Assembly: GCA_037013685.1 (NCBI GenBank)
Contig: CM072886.1
Coordinates: forward strand, 73,187,859 to 73,251,858
Source of the DNA: Acridotheres tristis
Lineage: Eukaryota; Chordata; Aves; Passeriformes; Sturnidae
Length of the DNA: 64,000 bases
Direction: 5' to 3'
Both the position numbers and the translations under genes were made by a program. The notes under the pieces are model-generated. The model saw only the letters and a list, made by a program, of their open reading frames with translations, did not search any database and was not told the origin of the DNA. Below, in pieces: positions 37,327 to 49,640 of this stretch. Each line of letters opens with the position of its first letter. The first letter of the stretch is position 1.

Positions 37327-40300
37327 TTTAGTTACTTTGTTAGGAGGAAGTAGCTCCCTCCACCCCATTAATAGAGGGGCTCCTTACAGATATTTCTATG
37401 CAGCTCAATGAAAATGCTGTCATTTTAAAGGATATGAGCTACATTGTTTTTAAGGCAAATAATTAATTGAATTAATTTATTCTTGAATTACACTGGTTTT
37501 AAGTAAAACAGTAAATTTCTCACTTGTTTGAATGTGTATCCTATTCTACATTTTTTAAAATTCAAATATTATTCTCATACTATTTATGTGTTGTAAACTT
37601 ACATTCTTAAGCTTGTGCTTTTATTTCCTTTATGAAAGTTCAGAATATTAGAAAATACTCTGATAGCTATATCCAAAACCAAATGTGAATCCAAGGTCTG
37701 CTGCCTTTGAAATCCAATTCATCAATTTTCTTTTCATGACTAGATTTACACTTTTGTCCACATTCTAAAGGATTATCTGAAGCAAGGTCTCTTGGGAAGC
37801 CCCTGTCCTGTTGAAGCTGGTATGATGCCCTGAAGGCACAATTCCTGTCTTTTGAATCTATTTTCTTCAGTTAATGGTGCTGAGCTGATGTTACCTTATA
37901 AATGTGTCTTACCCATGCTTGTGAATTTGTTATGCCTCAGCTCACTAACGAGATGCAGCAGGAAGAGTAAGATGACAAAATTCAGTTGATATGGAATATC
38001 TTGCAAACAGGATCTAGGATATTTGGAAACTGGTATTTGGTTGTTGCCTCTGTCTGACTTTGTTTATTTGTTTGTTGTTATAGAGTGGGATTACTTCGGG
38101 AGTATTGTGAGACCAGCTAGTGAAAGAGAAAAGGAATAAATTTACGTTTGCAGAAGAGTGTTTGAAGTGGCAGGAAAGCCAGGTGCATCAGCAATTTTGT
38201 CCAGCTAAAGTAGTAGAAGTAGCAGTAGAAGTCCAAAGATGTACAAATTGAATTGTATCCTCCTAATCCCCTGTCTTTTTTATGTTAACTTTTTTTATTA
38301 AAAGTTGTTTGTGAGTAGGGACAATTAGTTCTATATGTGCACTGAAGTCCAGATTAAGTTCACCATGATGTGGCAGATCTAAACTCTGTTTTATTAGTGA
38401 CTCCTCTAATTTGACCATGACCTATATTGCTGCAAAACAGCTCTTGCTAGAAGCTTATATATATAAATATATGTAATAGCATAGACTCCATCCAGATTTT
38501 ATTGCAGAAAAATACGATAAGTGGTCATAAAGTATAAGAAAAGGAAAATAACTTTCCAATTTTGTGTGATATTGAACACAGCAAAGCTATTCTCGCATCT
38601 CCAAATTATCTGTTACATTCTGGATGCAAATGCATGCATGTAGCTCTTTTCAATTTCACTAGAGCTTGACTCATTTAAGAAATGAGTATTATCCTGTGTA
38701 CCAAATTTAGAGGCATTGGTGCAATGAACAGAATACTAAACAAGTATTGAATTCTGGCAATTTCTACATGCAAAGTGCCTGTAAAAATACTTTTCCTATG
38801 TCTGAATAACATAGGTAGATTTTTTAAAGAAACTTATCTCCTGTCTAAAAGTCTTATTCTAATGAAGGGATTTGTAGAGTATCTCAAATAATACAGTAAA
38901 TCAGATATTAATCTTGATATTTATACCCAGAAAACCATTCCTGTGTTATTTAACCTGGATAGTTTGACTGCTTCCATTTCCCTGTTTTCCTGCACTGTCA
39001 GTAATTCGCTCTCTCAAAATCAAGAGACTTTGACTTCTGGCCCACATCCATTATCCTATTCATATTGCCCTTTTTAATGCAATACTGTCAGAGGCATCTC
39101 TATGTGCCAACATTGCTCACATTCAGCCTGAAAAACACTTTGGCTCACCATCAGCTGCAGAACAGATCCTGTGCGGCTGCTCATCATTCTAGCAAAATAT
39201 AATTGCTTACCATTCAGTTACTGACAGCAAAAGTCTGACTTTACTGAAGATTTGTACATTTCCTGTGTAGCTTTTGTGGGTTTGGCTCATTGTTTTTAGT
39301 GGGGGGGGAATTTTCCTTAGAGGTTTTGCACAAAGTCTACTGGAGTTTCGGGGTATTTTTATGAGCTCACAAAACCCCAGTTTTGTTATTCTGAGTTAGC
39401 ACCTGGATTTTCATAGTTTTCCTCCAACCTGAATTGATGTAGCTCTAAATTATCCATCTTAGGAATTACAGCAGCCTAGTGAGGTGATTGTTCCTAGTGA
39501 TGCAAATTATGACTATTTTTTATGTAAAGACAGGAGAAGATAGGTTTATAAATTCAGTGGAATTATTTAACAATCAAATTTTATTAATTAATTAGTCTCT
39601 TTTTTAATACTGTTTTATCTATTTCTATGAGCCACCTGTGTGTAAATATCCATACTTACCCATGCCCACATTCACAATTTTTTCTCTCTACTGCATTACA
39701 TAAATATGCATTCTAATCAATAGCTTTTAATTTGTATTAGGATGATTTTGGTGTTTCTTATTTATGTACTTTGGATGAATTCTTGTTTTGAGAGGCCACA
39801 TCTGTACTTTTGAATTAATAAATATGGAAGGATGAAAACATTGGACAATTGAAATTAAAACACATACATTAAGACAATGTGGTTTTGTGTGGGATTCTTT
39901 GGAAATTAATGTGATTTAAACATGGAGAAAGTTCTGCATTTCCCTCTGTAACTTTGCTACACAGAAAGGTTTCTAGTGATATTTTTGCAGAAATAAGAAT
40001 TATTTCCATCAGCATTTTGGAAAGACATCATCATTACCTGATAGATAGTGAAGTGTCTTTGTGAAAAGCAGATCCTATTAATATATTTAGCAATGGCTAG
40101 TCCCAAAGTATCTCATATCAGAACTGACTGACCAACCCAAAGCAAGGGGAAAACAGAGGATTTGAAAAAAAGGGAAGAAAGTTAATTCTATTAATTGTTC
40201 ACTTCTAAAAGGCATGAAATATTACCATAAAAATATAGCCACTGAAGAATCTGAAGAGTCCAGATATAGTCCTGCAAATTTCTCTTCTGATGCAAAATTA

Positions 40301-42128
40301 TAAAAAAGGTTCTAGCACTAAGGCCTGTTCAGCTGTCAGTACCATATAAATATGGCTCATATTATATAAATAACACGGTTATCAAAATCATTTTGATACT
40401 TCTCATCTATTGCAGTGTGAAATATATTAAATAGATGCAACACTGCATTTTTAGTGCCACATATGTCTATATTTATTTATTCAGTTTTTAAACACAGTTG
40501 AAGTTTTGATGCTTCTCTTCCACCCAGATTCTATAGAAGGCAGAACAATTATAGACAAGTGCAATCCTCTACATCTATGATACTCAATTAAATATCAAAT
40601 TGATTGAATAACAGGCCAATTGGTGCACATTTCAAATGCATAGTCTTTTCTGTTCCTAGATTTAGGATTAAGTAGATGACTTATTGCATTCTTTTGTCCA
40701 ATCCTATTGTAGAATTACAATGAAATAAATAAGCAGTATTAACAAGAGCTAATCCTACAATTTGAACTCTGCAATATCAAGTTTTTGTCTAGCAGCTTAG
40801 TAATCGTACATTTTCCATCCTACTTGATAGCTACAGCAATTGAATCACAGCTAGAGACAATCAATCCATGGGTTTAGGAAGAAAATCTGTTAGGAAAACA
40901 AAACACAGTATGGAAATGGAAGAGTAGGGTTTGCATAATGAAACAGTACAATTTAATAGGTTTTAATCATTATATTGGTTGCGTTCTGCAGTGTAAACAG
41001 AAAAGAGAATCTATATGTGATTGTCCTGAAACACAGTGAAAACTGATTCCTTTAAGTTCAAAGACTGGAATATGAGAGGTCATGGCTTTTTCTGAAATAT
41101 CTTGACTAGCATGTACTTCAGTTTTGGATCCCTCTATGTGACAACAAGAAGTGTGATCTAATAGTATATAATTTTTTTCCCTGGTTGAATTGGACATTGA
41201 TTATTCATTTCCTTGCTCCTTACATTTCTAAAATAACTACTACAGCACACTTGAAAATCTTCCTGTAGCTTTTTGCCACAGATTGCCAGATTTCAAAATA
41301 TATGACAATACAATTTCAATACACAACAATATAGATCCCATTACAAAATAATACGGATGCCAAGGCTCTTTGTAATTTTCTAGTCCTCTTTCCACAGCCT
41401 CAATAAAAAAAGCAGAGGCACTTCAAATCAGGAAAAGTTTTCTAGTTTGATCTATTGTTGTATTTATGAACATGGGAAAATGCATTTCTATCAATGATGC
41501 TTGTTTGAAAATCATGAAACATCCCTAAAACAGAACCTTACCTCACATTCTTCTCCAGTCCAAAATGCAAAAAACCACCAATCCTCTGCAATAATGAGTG
41601 CCCTAAAAGTCACTGAAGTAATCCTGGTGCTACAGCCAGATTCACTAGTTTTGGCAGAAAAGATTTATTTATACCAGTTTAAACTGCAACTGAATCTGAC
41701 TATGTTCACTGTTCATAAAGCTTTCACTTTTATGAAGATAAAACTATCTTGTGCATAAATATATTAAACAGTACTGAAATGTGTTTTTAAATTTGGCTGA
41801 AAATATACATCCATTTTATATCAAGATTTGATTGGTTTAAAATGGTACACAATACTAGGGAATGAAAGAATTGCTTGCTTCATTAAAGAAAACTCTTTTG
41901 GACTAGAAAGCAGTCTTTCTAGCACTACTTGATAACATTAATATGCCCTAATGAAAATTGATTTTGTTTATGTACAGTCATAATGGATATGGTCACATAA
42001 TTATTATGTGTTGACTGCTACTTATTAATTAATTATTATATTTTCTTCTATAATTTATTTACCAGGGAAAAAAAAATCAAGTATGAAGCAGCATCTGTTT
42101 TCCAGTGAAGTTCTGCTTTGACTTAATT

Positions 42129-42245
42129 TCACAGCTGAGCAGGAAGGCGAACAGAGAGCTTGAGTAACTTGCCCAAGGTCACCAAGTCTGCAATCTGCCT
42201 TGATTTGAGCCAAGCACAAATTACTTTCCATTGATGTGCTCTAGA
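42129..42245 (+). mobile_element. MIR SINE fragment
   Basis: The segment follows the MIR 3' half: a decayed 'acagctgagcaggaagg', then the hallmark 'gagtaacttgcccaaggtca', 'tgatttgagccaagcac' for the tgatttgaacccaggca block, and 'tgatgtgctctagac' for the tccatgctctt region. MIRs spread in early amniotes, so this copy predates birds and is long dead. Such a clear match in a bird genome may mean the segment is under constraint, but that is inference. Confidence 0.7.
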
Positions 42246-42429
42246 CACTCAAGCTGATGTGGTTTTAGTTTTCAACAGCTGTTCTTGAAGTTATCAGGAG
42301 AGGCCACAATCTTAGATTATTACATCAATCACTTCCTGTGTAAAGCAGCCAGGCAGGCAAATTCTTCACCTTAGTGTAAAAGAAGAGCAGTTTGAATGTA
42401 AAGATGAAAAGAACACCATATTTTCACTG

Positions 42430-42802
42430 GTTCCTTTTCCTTTCTTTCCCTTTTTCTTTTCCTTTTTCTTTTCCTTTTTCTTTCCTTTTTTTTCCTTTTT
42501 CTTTTCCTTTTTCTTTCCTTTTTTCTTTTCCTTTTTCCTTTCCTTTCCTTTCCTTTCCTTTCCTTTCCTTTCCTTTCCTTTCCTTTCCTTTCCTTTCCTT
42601 TCCTTTCCTTTCCTTTCCTTTCCTTTCCTTTCCTTTCCTTTCCTTTCCTTTCCTTTCCTTTCCTTTCCTTTCCTTTCCTTTCCTTTCCTTTCCTTTCCTT
42701 TCCTTTCCTTTCCTTTCCTTTCCTTTCCTTTCCTTTCCTTTCCTTTCCTTTCCTTTCCTTTCCTTTCCTTTTCTTTCCTTTCCTTTCCTTTCCTTTCCTT
42801 TT
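42430..42802. repeat. Long (TTTCC)n pentanucleotide array
   Basis: From about 42538 to 42802 the sequence is (CCTTT)n, some 50 copies, with a single interruption near 42770. It is preceded by about 100 bases of a less regular TTTTTC/TTTTCC mixture, probably the decayed edge. The matching open frames on both strands (154 and 165 codons, SFPFL or KGKER peptides) are direct by-products of the five-base period and not genes. Pyrimidine is almost wholly on one strand, so the array could adopt triplex (H-DNA) structure and stall replication. Confidence 0.97.
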
Positions 42803-44424
42803 GAGATGCTTGGGATAACAGCACCAACCTGTAGCAGTGTTGAAGTAGTAGATTAAAATTCATCAGGTGGCTGCAACCTTACAATTGGTACCATCCATTC
42901 TGCTTCTGTGATGCAAGCCCTTGCTATTGAGGCAGGCATAGCTCCTACTGCATCAGTTCCGGCAGCAGCACAGTTTTCATCCAGATAAATTAAAAGAAAA
43001 ATAATTTGTGTTGCCTTGATGTGTCAGGCTGCAGATCACAGGCGTTTAGCAACCTATCTGTGAGACAATCAAATGTCTTAGATATGCACCTTGATCTGGA
43101 AGACTGTATGGTTTAGATGGATGCCTCCTGACTCATCTTTTGATTCAGACGATTTCCAGACTCATCCTGGACAAAATAGCCTCCAAGCACCACTTGCACT
43201 TGACTATGGAAGCTGGAGGACACAGGTCGTTCTGTTCTTCTACTCTGTATCTGTACAGGAGCAGTTTTCTGGCTGCACTGGTTCCAATGAGACAGGCTGT
43301 GTTGACATCCTTAGAGTATATAATTTCAATCCAGCAGTTATGCTTTAAATTAGGATGCTGTTCTACATGACTTCCAGATTCTATTCCAGACTAATTTTTT
43401 TGTTTGATCCTCTCATCTCTCTTTCTGAAGACTGCCATAACACAAATAAAAGAACAGAGGATTCTTGGGATCAGAGAATAATCATGACTCTCTCCTGTGA
43501 GACACTAATATCATTAGAGAGGGAAGATGCTGGCTTCTGCAAATGCTAAGCAACCTAAAATGTGTGTACAATCCTCAACTAATTTATGAGACTACAGAGT
43601 TGCATGATTGAGTGAGTCTTCTCAGTGACTAAAGTTTTGTATGTCTGCCTAAGCAGGGATTTCTATCGTGGCTTACCTTAAAGGCACAGTATATTTATGC
43701 AATAAAGTATACCGTGACATGATATGTCTGTTATCTCTTCCCACTTGTCTGCTGAAAATAAATTTCTAGTTTTCTCTTACTGTTAAAGGAAAACATATTG
43801 TCGTACATGTTTTCTTGATGCACAAAGAAGAGTCTGTCTCTCTTTTTCTTTTCTTTGGAGGACTGGAAAGCTATAGCTGATGTCATTTCTGTTGTTTGTT
43901 TTTCTAGTCTTTTCATAGCATCAGGCAATCACATACATAACTATTTGGATTCAGATATGAAGGCTCTTATTTTCAGGGTACTTTATTAATGGCAACTAAA
44001 AAAATAAAAAACGTGGCAAAACAAATGGGTTCTTAACTTCAAGACACTATAGTGACCCACTGAAAAAGCCCTCTATCAAAATTTGAACTTAAAACCATTT
44101 AGCGTTACAGAAATTTACTAGAGATTTAAGGATAATATGTGTATCTTGAAGAGATAACTGCAAAGATTTTTGTTTCAGAAAACTAAGGTTAATAAAAGAG
44201 ATGTTTAAGCAGTACCCAGGTAATAGATTTTAGAAGTGTGCTTTAAATGTAGTGAAAGAGAAAAATACAATTTGGTAGTAAACAGGAATTTTATGTGGAT
44301 TCATGAAGCTCAAAATTCTCTAGAAACCAACTAGGAATAATTTTGAAACCTATTTTCCTCTATAAGAGGAAGACGACCACAAAAGCAGTGTCTACCACGC
44401 CAGTGCCTGGGAGTATGACTGCAT
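42803..44424. other. Noncoding interval
   Basis: Mostly AT-rich. A stretch at 42890-43330 is less AT-rich and open on the plus strand for 85 codons (43091-43348) without a recognisable domain. No gene can be supported. Confidence 0.45.
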
Positions 44425-44500
44425 AAACAAAACAAAACAAAACAAAACAAAACAAAACAAAACAAAACAAAACAAAACAAAACAAAACAAAACAAAACAA
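44425..44500 (+). repeat. (AAAAC)n pentanucleotide array
   Basis: Fifteen near-perfect copies of AAAAC. The minus-strand open frame through it reads as repeated CFVLF and is an artefact. Confidence 0.97.
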
Positions 44501-46084
44501 TCTTCTTTTGGAGATGATGGCTCCAGATTTCAGCTAAAGCTGCCACAGGGTAATAACTGAAGTGTTACTTGAAAAATTCAGGTACTGCTGTGCCTAAGAC
44601 TGATATAATAGGAGGAAAAGTAAAAGATATTCCTAAGCAAGCAAAAGCATCATGCTTTTCACTATCAGGGTTAATTTCAGTTTTACTTAACATAGTTCTT
44701 AAGTGTTTTGATGACAAAATATATGGCAGGAAAGTAATTTTCATAATACTGCAACAGGAGAGTCTCATAAAATGGCTACAGTGAAAAAATAATATAATGA
44801 CAGAAAATAAAAATTAGAAATTCATGGTATCACAATGGCTGGAATGACAGGGATTGGAACCACAAGTTGAGGAATAGAAAGATGTTCTTATGAACATCCT
44901 GAGATGAAATTTGGATGATTATTGTATTACAAATATAATTTGTCTCTCATTTGTCTCTCTTTTTCTTTTTTTTTATTTCAAGTACCTCTTCAAAACATCC
45001 ACACCCTCTTATGCAGAAGGCCTGAAATATATTTAGTAATTTAATAAATAATTTAATATTATTTATTGGAAAATAATAGTCCCAGTAATAGCCTCAAAAG
45101 TCCCAGTTGGAGGAGTAGTCTCCAAAGGCATGGATTGTGAATTTCAAATAAAATATCTTGAAAGCACTAAAAAAACCCCATACTTTCACAAACCATGTCA
45201 ACTTTTGCAACAATTAATAATCTAAAATATTTTCTAGTTGTAACATATCATACCAGCACATACAGGCATACAGATGCACAGGCAGAAGTCAGGAGCAACA
45301 GGAAAAGCATACTAGTAAATCCTTTTTGACTACTATAATATCCCATCATGTACATCTGCCACTTAAATAAATCCATGAGGGTCAGACTGTTGTCTCTTTT
45401 TGGTGAATGGTGAGGAAAAGATGCTGTGAAAAAGTAAATGGAGCTTTTATAGACAGAGATTTTATATGTCTCCTCTGCAATCTGGTCCTTCAGTTACTGG
45501 CTTCCATTTCTAGAGTGTAGGATGATGAATTTAAAGGACTCACTAAAATAACTAAGTTAACCTCACAAGTTTAAGGGTAGTTTTGAAGTCCATCATCTTT
45601 AGAACTCCATGGAATTTATCCAGATGTTGAATTGTGGATTCCAGGCAACTTTTTTTTCCCAAATTTTGTGTTTATTCTCCTAAATATGTATTCAAAGATC
45701 AAGAGTAAGTTGCCCTTTTTTCTCAGCAAAACTTAAACCTAAGGAAAAAAATCGGATGTTTTGATTTAAAGGCAGATGCTGTACTTCTGATACTGTTTAC
45801 TGTTACTTATTTAGTAGCTTGATGTCAGGAATGTGCAGCCCCAACCACACCTGACACCTGCAGTGCAATGTTGCTGTAGTCACAAGAGCTGAGCCAGTTT
45901 ATTCCAACTGGGGACTATGTCTCCTACTACTACAATTATTTCTTGGCAATTCTGCATTAGTATAGAACTTGGGAAGTTTTTTTTTTGTTTTTTTCCCCCT
46001 TCTTTTATTTGGGGGGGGGAGTAGCAAAATGTCACCGAATGGATGCTGAAGAAAGCAAAACTCAGAGATAAAGCAATTTATTTT
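44501..46084. other. AT-rich noncoding interval
   Basis: No gene seen. It contains a perfect AT inverted repeat at 45043-45067. Confidence 0.5.
45043..45067. repeat. Perfect AT-only inverted repeat
   Basis: Arms AATAAATAAT and ATTATTTATT (10 bases each) around the loop TTAAT. It could extrude a small hairpin, but such structures are frequent in AT-only DNA. Confidence 0.7.
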
Positions 46085-46560
46085 TCTTTTGTCTAACCTG
46101 TTTCGTTGCAGAGTTCAGTATCCAAGGGTCAGATCAGATGATATAACCTGTTGGGCAGCTTTACATAAGAGACAGCGCAGTCCAGTATCTGCACTGTTTT
46201 TAAGCTGCTGCTGCCAAGCAGATTTCCATTTAAATTCAGGCAGTCAGCTGCTGCTGCTACTGTCATTAATACCATGGCTTTGAGCACTGTTTCACTGTTG
46301 CAAATGTTTCTTAAATTATCTTTTCTCCCTTCTGCTGTGTTCCTTTAAAAACAGCACCAGTGGGTCTTATTGGGAGTTTTGAGAGCAACCGGCCTCCACG
46401 GAATTTATTAGTGGCAGGAAGCAGCAGAGTTTTGTGGTCTCCGACAGAGAAGTTAAATAGCTTCAAACATTTTCTATCAGCTTAAAGCAGTGTGCTCAAT
46501 GGTGCAAGCACACACTTTGCTTCTTTTGCCTTAGAATCACCCTGGGACATCCACTCTGAA
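46085..46560. promoter_or_regulatory. Candidate conserved noncoding (enhancer-like) block
   Basis: Non-repetitive and less AT-rich than its neighbours. It has mixed motifs, including CAGCTG E-boxes near 46247, TAAT homeodomain cores near 46265 and 'gcagctgctgctgctac'. Composition shifts sharply from T- and G-homopolymer sequence at 45980-46020 just before it. No frame has coding character. The call is by texture only; conservation cannot be tested here. Confidence 0.2.
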
Positions 46561-46631
46561 AGCAGATTTGAATGAGCTTGAAAATTCAAGATAGGCTTCA
46601 TTGCCAATCTGTCAACAGACCCTAAAAATAA

Positions 46632-46653
46632 TAAAAAAATAAAATAAAATAAA
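46632..46653 (+). repeat. (AAAAT)n microsatellite
   Basis: Four short copies of AAAAT preceded by an A run. Confidence 0.85.
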
Positions 46654-46984
46654 GTGACAACTCAGGAAAGGAAACTGCTTGGCAGACTCCATGCCCCACT
46701 TTGTCTCTTCTGACTGTCAACTATCAATATTTATATTCAGTGGGGTAAACCTGGCCAAATTAGAGACATAAGAGGGCACCGCTGAAATCAAAATTCTGTC
46801 ACAACTCACAGTTGGTCTTGACTTTTGTTTCATTAAAAATTTAATTGGAACCAAACTGTGCAGTCACAAAGCTCATCAGTGCTTCCTGTTCACAACACTA
46901 AAGAATCAAATGCTCAAACATAGCAAATTAGTGAAGAGCATGTTTACACTCTGCTCCCTTATTACTGAAAATGATTATTTGATA

Positions 46985-47340
46985 AACAAAGAGGCACAGC
47001 CAGGAAGAAGCCAGCATGTGTTGACAGAATTAGCTGGCCTTGGTGACTGCACCTACTACCTCTGTGTGGATCAAGAATGGTACTTCAATGAGTAGTGTTG
47101 AAGAACTGATAAATAAAAGAGAGCATCCAGCTGCCTCTGAGCTCCATATTAACCTCGGGGCAGGAACGGTAAGGGGCTCTGACTCCATGCAGTACGGGCA
47201 GTGCTGCTCTAAGCCAGCCAGCTTTCTTACAAGCATGAAAAGGAAGCTTGTTTGCAACACACAGAAGGAGCTCAGGGGACAGCACACTATTGCAGACAGG
47301 ATCTTTACTGTGTTCACTGTGTGCTTCTCACACTGAGAGA
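46985..47340. other. Less AT-rich block open on both strands
   Basis: The plus strand is open for 98 codons (47040-47336) and the minus strand for 95 (47030-47317) over the same DNA. The sequence is non-repetitive. No domain is recognisable on either strand and no convincing splice borders are seen. It may be a conserved noncoding element or an exon of a noncoding RNA. Confidence 0.2.
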
Positions 47341-49156
47341 ATCACTCACAGGTAGAGCAGATGTTCATGTGTAGGAAGCCACATGATACCACCAAAACCT
47401 TCCCATTTTAAAGCTTACCGAATCCAGCCATCCTGGGTGGTTGTCCAGTGAAAATTAAACTGAGAACAATGTTGTTTTCTTTTCTTTTCTTTTAATTTCT
47501 GAGGCTTTAAAAGATCAGGCTTTCCCTTGGGAAAAGGGAAAGGTATTGCTGAGAATCAAACAAGCCTTTAAATGGTTTAATTTCAAACAGCTTGCAGCTA
47601 GAAGACACAGTAATAAAAATCTCTTAGGAAGGTAACAAATACCAAGAGTTCAAGAACAACAGAACAAATCTACATTTCTTTAAATGGCTTCTTAGCTGAG
47701 ATCAGGACCTATATGAGAAATTGTAACTCAGGCAGGCAAAACTTAAACATACATGGCTAAATAAAATAAGGGAAGAATAACAGTAATGTTATAGTGATCT
47801 GTGGAATTACTAACAGAGAATTCATTAGATTATGCATTTTTAATAAGAAAATTTTATTTATAGGGATTAAAATTAATTACAACTCTTCTAGTTTTATTGC
47901 CAGTGGAATTGCCATTAAATTGTTGTACACTAAAAAATATACTTAAAGTACTTGGAAAGTCTTTTGTATTTGATTGAGAATCCCTTAAATCTGCTTAATT
48001 GGGTCTGCTGAATCTCACAGGGAATGGATTTAAAACCCAGAGATAGTGGGAAACAATTGCAATTTATGTGGTTTCTATTTCCTCTTAAATAGGATTCAAA
48101 TTATTTTAGTAATCCCTGCCTGCAGTACTCACTTTGACTACCCCTGCATCAGAGCACCCACAGACTGCCTGCTGGGAAGCCCAGTGAGAGGCACAAGTGT
48201 CTCCTCCTGGCTGTTTGGCAGATCCCTCTATATTGATGTGTTCCCAGCTCCAGCTCTGTCCCTTCACCCTTATTGCTTGGTCTGAAGAGGTGCTACTCTC
48301 CCACTCTCCTTTATTAATCTGTAAGTCTTTGGGAAAACCTGTGGTTTGGGGGTTTTTTTAAAGAATTAATTCACATTAATTATATTAAAATAGTTTCACG
48401 AAGTCACTTCACACCCACCCATGCAGCTTTTAACAATTTTATAGCTTTTCTATTTTCCTGGTTTAGCAATCAGTGGTTTTATTGTCATTTAATTATTGAT
48501 GACTTCAATAACACCTGCACTGGCAAGAGCGTTCTGTTACTCAATGCACTGGCTACAACACTTACTTTTACATTTCTTTAGAGATTCCAGAACTATTATC
48601 AGAGAAGTGATCTGAGACTGGCCATACAGGATACTTCTCTAATAAAATAAATCAATGAGACTGGAAATGCTTTTATCCTGACGAAAACAAGAGGTAGCTA
48701 TAATGGAGAAGTATCAAATCTGTTTTCCTGCCATGAAGCAGCTTTGGCTTTACCCTCTTCACGTGTTTCACAGCCCATCATTGGGGTGTGTGTATGTGGG
48801 TGGGTGGGTGTGTGAAATATATTCTAAAAGACGGTTTAGAAGCATATCTACATTGTATTGCACCCTGAGCAGTAATTTAGATTTAGTCTTTGAATCCACA
48901 AAAGGTTCTTGTACTTGCAGAACAAAACCGAAGGTCTGTCTTCCAATTGTACGGTACAACTAAGGCCTTATGCAGCCAGGTTATTTCCCAAAGTGCTAAT
49001 TACATGTTTCACACTCAGCTCATCTGTACGTATCTGTGGTGTTATTGCTGCTCGGGGTAAAGAGAACAAAACCAAATTACTGTGTACGTAGTTGAAAAGC
49101 AAATATGCTCGTGTAATACCTTTATATTCTCCTACTTCATACATAGATGAAAGTTG
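47341..49156. other. AT-rich noncoding interval
   Basis: No supported gene. A TG/GGGT-rich microsatellite lies at 48784-48813. Confidence 0.5.
48784..48813 (+). repeat. TG-rich microsatellite
   Basis: About 30 bases of GTGTGT and GGGTGGGTGG words. Confidence 0.8.
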
Positions 49157-49179
49157 TGCGCGAAGTGTCCCGGTGGCGG

Positions 49180-49640
49180 CACTACCGGATCAGCACCGGG
49201 GCAGTACCGGGGCGGTACCGGATCACTACCAGGGCTGTACCGGGTCAGTACCGGATCAGTACCGGGTCAGTACCGGGTCAGTACCGGATCAGTACCGGGT
49301 CAGTAGCGGGTCAGTACCGGGTCAGTACCGGATCAGTACCGGGTCAGTAGCGGGTCAGTACCGGGTCAGTACCGGATCAGTGCCGGATCAGTACCGGGTC
49401 AGTACCGGATCAGTACCGGATCGGTACCGTGTCAGTAGCGGGTCAGTACCGGGTCAGTACCGGGTCAGTACCGGGTCAGTACCGGGTCAGTAGCGGGTCA
49501 GTAGCGGGTCAGTAGCGGGGCTGTAGCGGGTCAGTACCGGGTCAGTACCGGGTCAGTAGCGGGTCAGTACCGGGTCAGTACCGGGTCAGTACCGGGTCAG
49601 TACCGGGTCAGTACCGGGTCAGTAGCGGGGCTGTAGCGGC
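49180..49640 (+). repeat. 11-bp GC-rich minisatellite, about 42 copies
   Basis: The unit is CAGTACCGGGT (11 bases), with three main variants: ACCGGGT, ACCGGAT and AGCGGGT. Diverged copies at both edges carry GGGGCTGTAGCGG- or GGGGCGGTACCGG-type changes. Every unit has at least one CpG inside CCGG or GCGG, so the array is a dense methylation target. A higher-order period of four units (44 bp) is visible between about 49286 and 49377: ACCGGAT copies sit at 49286, 49330 and 49374. A ten-unit (110 bp) step relates the GTAGCGGGGCTG words at 49512 and 49622. Eleven is not a multiple of three, so three units (33 bp) encode an 11-residue peptide; open frames of 67 and 133 codons here are artefacts. 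Confidence 0.97.

Larger units (their letters stand above)
35100..42128. other. Long AT-rich noncoding interval
   Basis: Seven kilobases with no supported gene or RNA. Small features inside are (TA)n at 35527-35542, a weak MIR-like segment at 35765-35835, (GT)n at about 36514-36524 and (TAAAA)n at 37302-37326. From 36352 to 40969 no open frame reaches 60 codons on either strand, so this is the emptiest part of the window. Confidence 0.5.

Noticed and set aside
38600..38650. Octamer-like ATGCAAAT followed by GCATGCATG
   Set aside because: Octamer words occur elsewhere in the window (about 23492 and 39500) at a rate expected in AT-rich DNA.
42366..42863. 165- and 154-codon open frames on both strands
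   Set aside because: They are translations of the five-base TTTCC repeat (KGKER and SFPFL strings); no start context or unique domain.
49092..49493. 133-codon frame with an 11-residue peptide repeat (YRVSTGSVPGQ type)
   Set aside because: The peptide period follows from three 11-bp DNA units. The same array is open in other frames, and variants are not biased to third codon positions.
49180..49640. CRISPR-like array
   Set aside because: Units of 11 bp lie directly head to tail with no unique spacers, in a vertebrate-type genome.
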